A stretch of DNA of 64,000 bases, taken from the NCBI RefSeq assembly GCF_002245355.1, contig NZ_NOWF01000005.1:1-64000 (forward strand), given 5' to 3'. The translations under genes were made by a program, and so were the position numbers. Positions 61,197 through 64,000 of the stretch are shown here, one piece after another (the stretch's first letter is position 1; each line of letters opens with the position of its first letter). This DNA comes from Paludifilum halophilum. GTDB taxonomy: Bacteria > Bacillota > Bacilli > Thermoactinomycetales > DSM-45169. The notes beneath the pieces were generated by a model that worked only from the letters and a program-made list of their open reading frames with translations, was not told where the DNA came from and did no database searches.

Positions 61197-61742
61197 GTGA
61201 TCGAAGAGTCGTGGGTCCGGCGCGCACAGGAAGGGGATCGCAAAGCCCTGATCCGGCTGCTTCGGAAGGTGGAGGCCCCGGTTTACCGCACGGCTTACTA
61301 CATCCTCGGCGATGAGCAGGATGCCAAGGATGCGTCACAGGATGCCCTGTTGCGTATTTACCGGCGTTTTTCCACATTTCGAGGGGATTCCAAAGTTGAA
61401 ACCTGGGCACAACGGATCGCGATCCGCGCGGCCATCGATCTCACCCGGAAAAGAACACGGACATTGCCTTTGGCGGAAGAAGCCGGTGCCAAGCTGGATC
61501 GAGGTCTGGGAAGTTCCGTGGAGCGATCGGGAATCGCCTCCGATATTCGTCAGGCGATCCGGCGGTTGCCGGAATCTCAGCGTACTGCAGTCATCCTGCG
61601 TTATCTCCAGGATTATACTTACGATGAAATCGCCGAAGCGATGGATCTGCCCCTGAACACAGTGAAGTCTCATTTGTTTCGGGGACGAAAAAAACTTCGG
61701 GAGTGGCTGGCGGATTACAAGGAAGGGGGTGTCATCCCGTGA
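61197..61742 (+). CDS. ECF RNA polymerase sigma factor (SigW/SigX-like)
   Basis: The 181-residue factor has region 2 (YYILGDEQDAKDASQDALLRIYRRFSTFRGDS, with the -10 recognition stretch WAQRIAIRAAIDLTRK) and region 4 (LPESQRTAVILRYLQDYTYDEIAEAMDLPLNTVKSHLFRGRKKLRE). GTG 61197 is used, six bases after AGGAGGG; ATG 61191 lies too close. The anti-sigma gene overlaps its stop (GTGA). The signal is unknown; cell-envelope stress is typical for the group. Confidence 0.93.
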   Translation: MIEESWVRRAQEGDRKALIRLLRKVEAPVYRTAYYILGDEQDAKDASQDALLRIYRRFSTFRGDSKVETWAQRIAIRAAIDLTRKRTRTLPLAEEAGAKLDRGLGSSVERSGIASDIRQAIRRLPESQRTAVILRYLQDYTYDEIAEAMDLPLNTVKSHLFRGRKKLREWLADYKEGGVIP

Positions 61743-62512
61743 ACTGTGAAACGGTTCAGGAATGGATCCAGCGGGACATGGACAATGAACTGAATCCCCG
61801 GGAGGAGGAGGCGCTATATGAACATCTGGCTGATTGTCCGGATTGTATGAAGAAGTATGATGCTATGAAGCGGATCTCCTGGGAATTGGAGCGCCTGCCC
61901 CGGGTGTCGCCCCCCGCCGGACTCGTCGATGAACTTTTGCCGCACTTGGAGCAACCTTCCCCGGATCGGGAAGGATCGTCAAAAAAAGCGGAACCGGAGC
62001 TGTGGAACAAGAAGGTCCGGTGGTGGTGGATCGGGGCGGCGGGAACAGCTGCTTCGCTGCTGATGGCGATCTGGTTGGTGCCGATTTTCCCGTCAGAATG
62101 GGAGACATCCTCAGTCCCGTCGTCTACGAAACCAGCGCAGGAAAGTGGTCCGGATCCGTCTGAAAAGGGAACGGGAACGATTCAGTCCAATGAAACCGGA
62201 CTACCCGAATCGGATCAAAAAGGGAAATCGGACTCTCCCTCCGGTGACAGCACGGCCTCTCCCAGTGGTCAGTTTTTGGCCGCAGTGGAAGGGAACCGGG
62301 TGGTGGTCCGGGATCAGGGGGAGGAGGTTTATCGTTCCTCTTCTTGGAAACCGGCTTCCGATGTCAAGTTGGAATGGCGCTCCGACCGATCCCTGCGGGT
62401 GGAGATTCACCGGAAGTCGAAGTCCGGAGAGAGGAGCGGAGAGGTTTTATTGATCGACCCCGTATCCGGTGAGGAAATACAACAACCTTTAGGGGAACAG
62501 ACCGGAGGATGA
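61739..62512 (+). CDS. Membrane anti-sigma factor with zf-HC2 domain
   Basis: The 257-residue protein has an N-terminal zinc-binding anti-sigma domain (NCETVQEWIQRDMDNELNP ... LYEHLADCPDC, with the HxxxCxxC motif). One membrane segment near residues 96-116 (WWIGAAGTAASLLMAIWLV) and an extracellular Ser/Asp/Glu/Pro-rich part follow. It sequesters the ECF factor and is released by an envelope signal. The start GTG 61739 overlaps the sigma stop. The end overlaps holA by four bases. Confidence 0.9.
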   Translation: MNCETVQEWIQRDMDNELNPREEEALYEHLADCPDCMKKYDAMKRISWELERLPRVSPPAGLVDELLPHLEQPSPDREGSSKKAEPELWNKKVRWWWIGAAGTAASLLMAIWLVPIFPSEWETSSVPSSTKPAQESGPDPSEKGTGTIQSNETGLPESDQKGKSDSPSGDSTASPSGQFLAAVEGNRVVVRDQGEEVYRSSSWKPASDVKLEWRSDRSLRVEIHRKSKSGERSGEVLLIDPVSGEEIQQPLGEQTGG

Positions 62513-63576
62513 TTGGAACCATGCGCAAATTATACCAGGAATTACGGCAGGGGACGGTTCACCCCGTCTACCTTTTTTATGGGTCGGAAACCTTTTTGAT
62601 CGAAGATGCGTGTCAGCGGATTCGGAACCAGGTTCTCCCCTCCGATCACTCGTCGTGGAATGAGTCGGTGATGGACTTGGAGGAGACGACGATTCAAGAG
62701 TTGGTGCAGGAAGCGGAGACTCCGTCCTTCTTTGGAGAAAGAAGGGTCGTGATTGGAAAAAACGCCTGGTTTCTGACGGCCTCCCGGGGGAAGGAAAAGG
62801 TGAACCACCGACCGGAGGAACTGTTGCGATATGCGGAAGATCCCTTGCCAGAGAACGTCTTGATTCTCGTCGCTCCCGCCGAAAAACTGGACAGCCGTAA
62901 AAAAACGGTCAAAGAATTGAAAAAAAAGGTTCGGGAAGTCGCTTTTCATGCCCTGGAGGGGAAAGAGCTAGTTTCTTGGGTCACCCAACGTCTGAAGAGT
63001 ACTGGGGTAAAGGTCCATCCCCGGACGGGAGAGCGGTTGATTCAGTTGGTGGGTAATGATTTGCGGCTCCTCCATATGGAGATTGAGAAGATGGCGGCCT
63101 ATGCGGGAAAAGAGGGAACCATCACACCCGAAACCGTATCGGATTTGGTCCCCCGAACCCTGGAGCAGGATGTGTTTAAACTGGTAGACCGGGTGGTCCG
63201 GCGACAAACCGGACAGGCATTGTCTGTCTTTTACGATCTGGTGTACAACCGGGAAGAGCCGATTCGGATTTTATCCCTGATTATCCGGCAATTTCGATTG
63301 ATGCTCCAGGTTAAGGTGCTGGCCAAGCAAGGGAAGTCGGAACGGGAAATGGCCGCGCTGCTCAAGGTGCACCCCTATCCGGTCAAATTGGCTTTGCGAC
63401 AGGGAAAATCTTATCCGGAGAAGACGCTCCGGACGTTACTCGCCCGGTCGATCGATACGGACCAGGCGATCAAATCCGGCCGGGTGGAAAAGACCTTGGC
63501 GGTGGAACGACTGCTTTTGTCCGTTGGAACGCTGAGCAACGCCGCTTTAGAAACAAAAACGCGCCCCCTGTCGTGA
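62509..63576 (+). CDS. holA: DNA polymerase III delta subunit
   Basis: The 355-residue protein is the clamp-loader delta subunit: VYLFYGSETFLIEDACQRI near the start, then the AAA+-like domain and a C-terminal helical region with SIDTDQAIKSGRVEKTLAVERLLL. In Bacilli holA lies directly downstream of comEC. Here ytaF, inhA, a DraG-like gene and the ECF pair separate them. ATG 62509 overlaps the anti-sigma stop; ATG 62521 is an alternative start closer to the family's N-terminus. The stop lies within the terminator stem. Confidence 0.93.
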   Translation: MIGTMRKLYQELRQGTVHPVYLFYGSETFLIEDACQRIRNQVLPSDHSSWNESVMDLEETTIQELVQEAETPSFFGERRVVIGKNAWFLTASRGKEKVNHRPEELLRYAEDPLPENVLILVAPAEKLDSRKKTVKELKKKVREVAFHALEGKELVSWVTQRLKSTGVKVHPRTGERLIQLVGNDLRLLHMEIEKMAAYAGKEGTITPETVSDLVPRTLEQDVFKLVDRVVRRQTGQALSVFYDLVYNREEPIRILSLIIRQFRLMLQVKVLAKQGKSEREMAALLKVHPYPVKLALRQGKSYPEKTLRTLLARSIDTDQAIKSGRVEKTLAVERLLLSVGTLSNAALETKTRPLS

Positions 63577-63594
63577 GAGCAGGGGGCGCGTTTT
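63557..63594 (+). terminator. Terminator of holA overlapping its 3' end
   Basis: AAACGCGCCCCCTG and CAGGGGGCGCGTTT pair around a loop that contains the holA stop codon (63574-63576); TTTTCG follows. Both strands may use it. Confidence 0.9.
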
Positions 63595-63613
63595 CGTGGT
63601 GCCGATTCAAATA

Positions 63614-64000
63614 TCAGTGTCCTTGGTTCGAATCGTCCAAAATACGGCGGCTGACTTCATAGGCGGAACTAAAGGAGAGTTCCGACAGCTGACCTTCCCC
63701 TTGACACCAGTCGCCGGCAAAATAGGCGTGATCCAGGCTGTAAAACTGGACCGGCATTAACCGCTGGTCTTCGACACATTTAATCTCCTGTACCGTGGCT
63801 TTTTTGGAGATGCGCTTCGCTACCAGGAGATCTCTCCATCCGGGATAATGCTTATCATACACCGATTCGATCGTGGCGATTTTTTCTTTTCCTCGATCCT
63901 GCTCCATTTCTTCCTCATTCATATAGGCGATTGCCTGCATCAGTTGACCGCCTTCCGGCGTGCAGGTGGTATCATAGTAAGAGATATCGGTGATAAAAAT
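63614..64000 (-). CDS. FAD-dependent oxidoreductase, C-terminal part (runs off the window)
   Basis: The frame is open to the right edge, so only the C-terminal 128 residues are seen. They include FITDISYYDTTCTPEGGQL, LPVQFYSLD-type VQFYSLDHAYFAGDWCQGEGQ and SELSFSSAYEVSRRIL, as in amine-oxidase or phytoene-desaturase-type flavoproteins (the AGDW ... SAYE C-terminal FAD-binding pattern). The start is outside the window. Substrate unknown. Confidence 0.7.
   Translation of the reverse strand: MFITDISYYDTTCTPEGGQLMQAIAYMNEEEMEQDRGKEKIATIESVYDKHYPGWRDLLVAKRISKKATVQEIKCVEDQRLMPVQFYSLDHAYFAGDWCQGEGQLSELSFSSAYEVSRRILDDSNQGH

Overview
The window looks like a chromosomal segment of a Gram-positive, endospore-forming member of the Bacillota with fairly high G+C. 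The late-competence and yqeG-yqeH-aroE-nadD-yqeK-rsfS gene order is Bacillus-like, and there is a split sporulation sigma-K gene, a SAM-I riboswitch, a leucine T-box and a YtaF-type sporulation membrane protein. A Thermoactinomycetaceae-type genome is my best guess from overall gene character. That is an inference, because no rRNA is present to confirm it.

Bases 1 to about 9030 are the right arm of an integrated phage-like element: tail genes, XhlA/holin, a scarred lysis cassette with a 51-bp duplication, an amidase, a small CRISPR array with no cas genes nearby, a putative type I toxin-antitoxin pair, a membrane glycosyltransferase, a lipoprotein and an excisionase-type HTH protein. The element ends inside the sporulation sigma-K gene: only the C-terminal part (9031-9324, like SpoIIIC of Bacillus subtilis) is here. 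This is the arrangement of a sigK-intervening (skin-type) element that is excised in the mother cell.

Bases 9.4-21.4 kb hold a DUF421 protein, an asparaginase remnant and a probable fatty- or hydroxy-acid catabolic cluster (acyl-CoA dehydrogenase, ComB, APH-type phosphotransferase, SDR, TetR) with a perfect 20-bp palindrome upstream. An MFS transporter, a secreted nuclease, a LysE exporter, glycerate kinase and a PH-domain protein follow. Bases 21.4-23.2 kb are an IS200/IS605 element with an intact TnpB and a TnpA that ends at the position of its catalytic tyrosine. Bases 23.3-29.3 kb carry DoxX- and DCC1-type proteins, a DeoR regulator with two HAD hydrolases and a secreted serine hydrolase. 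At 29.4-30.8 kb an HTH-TPR regulator overlaps a 45-codon secreted-peptide gene, a probable unrecorded quorum-sensing pair.

Bases 31.1-38.1 kb are core genes: yqeG, yqeH, aroE, nadD, yqeK and rsfS, then a leucine T-box and leuS. From 38 to 64 kb the comE region is dispersed: comER (reverse), comEA, then rocD, metI-metC, dcd, yitT-like and ponA-like genes, then comEC, and finally holA after ytaF, an immune inhibitor A protease, an ADP-ribosylglycohydrolase, a strongly structured gene-free stretch (60.86-61.10 kb, possible ncRNA) and an ECF sigma/anti-sigma pair. The window ends inside an FAD-dependent oxidoreductase gene.

All assignments come from reading the sequence. No database or folding search was run.
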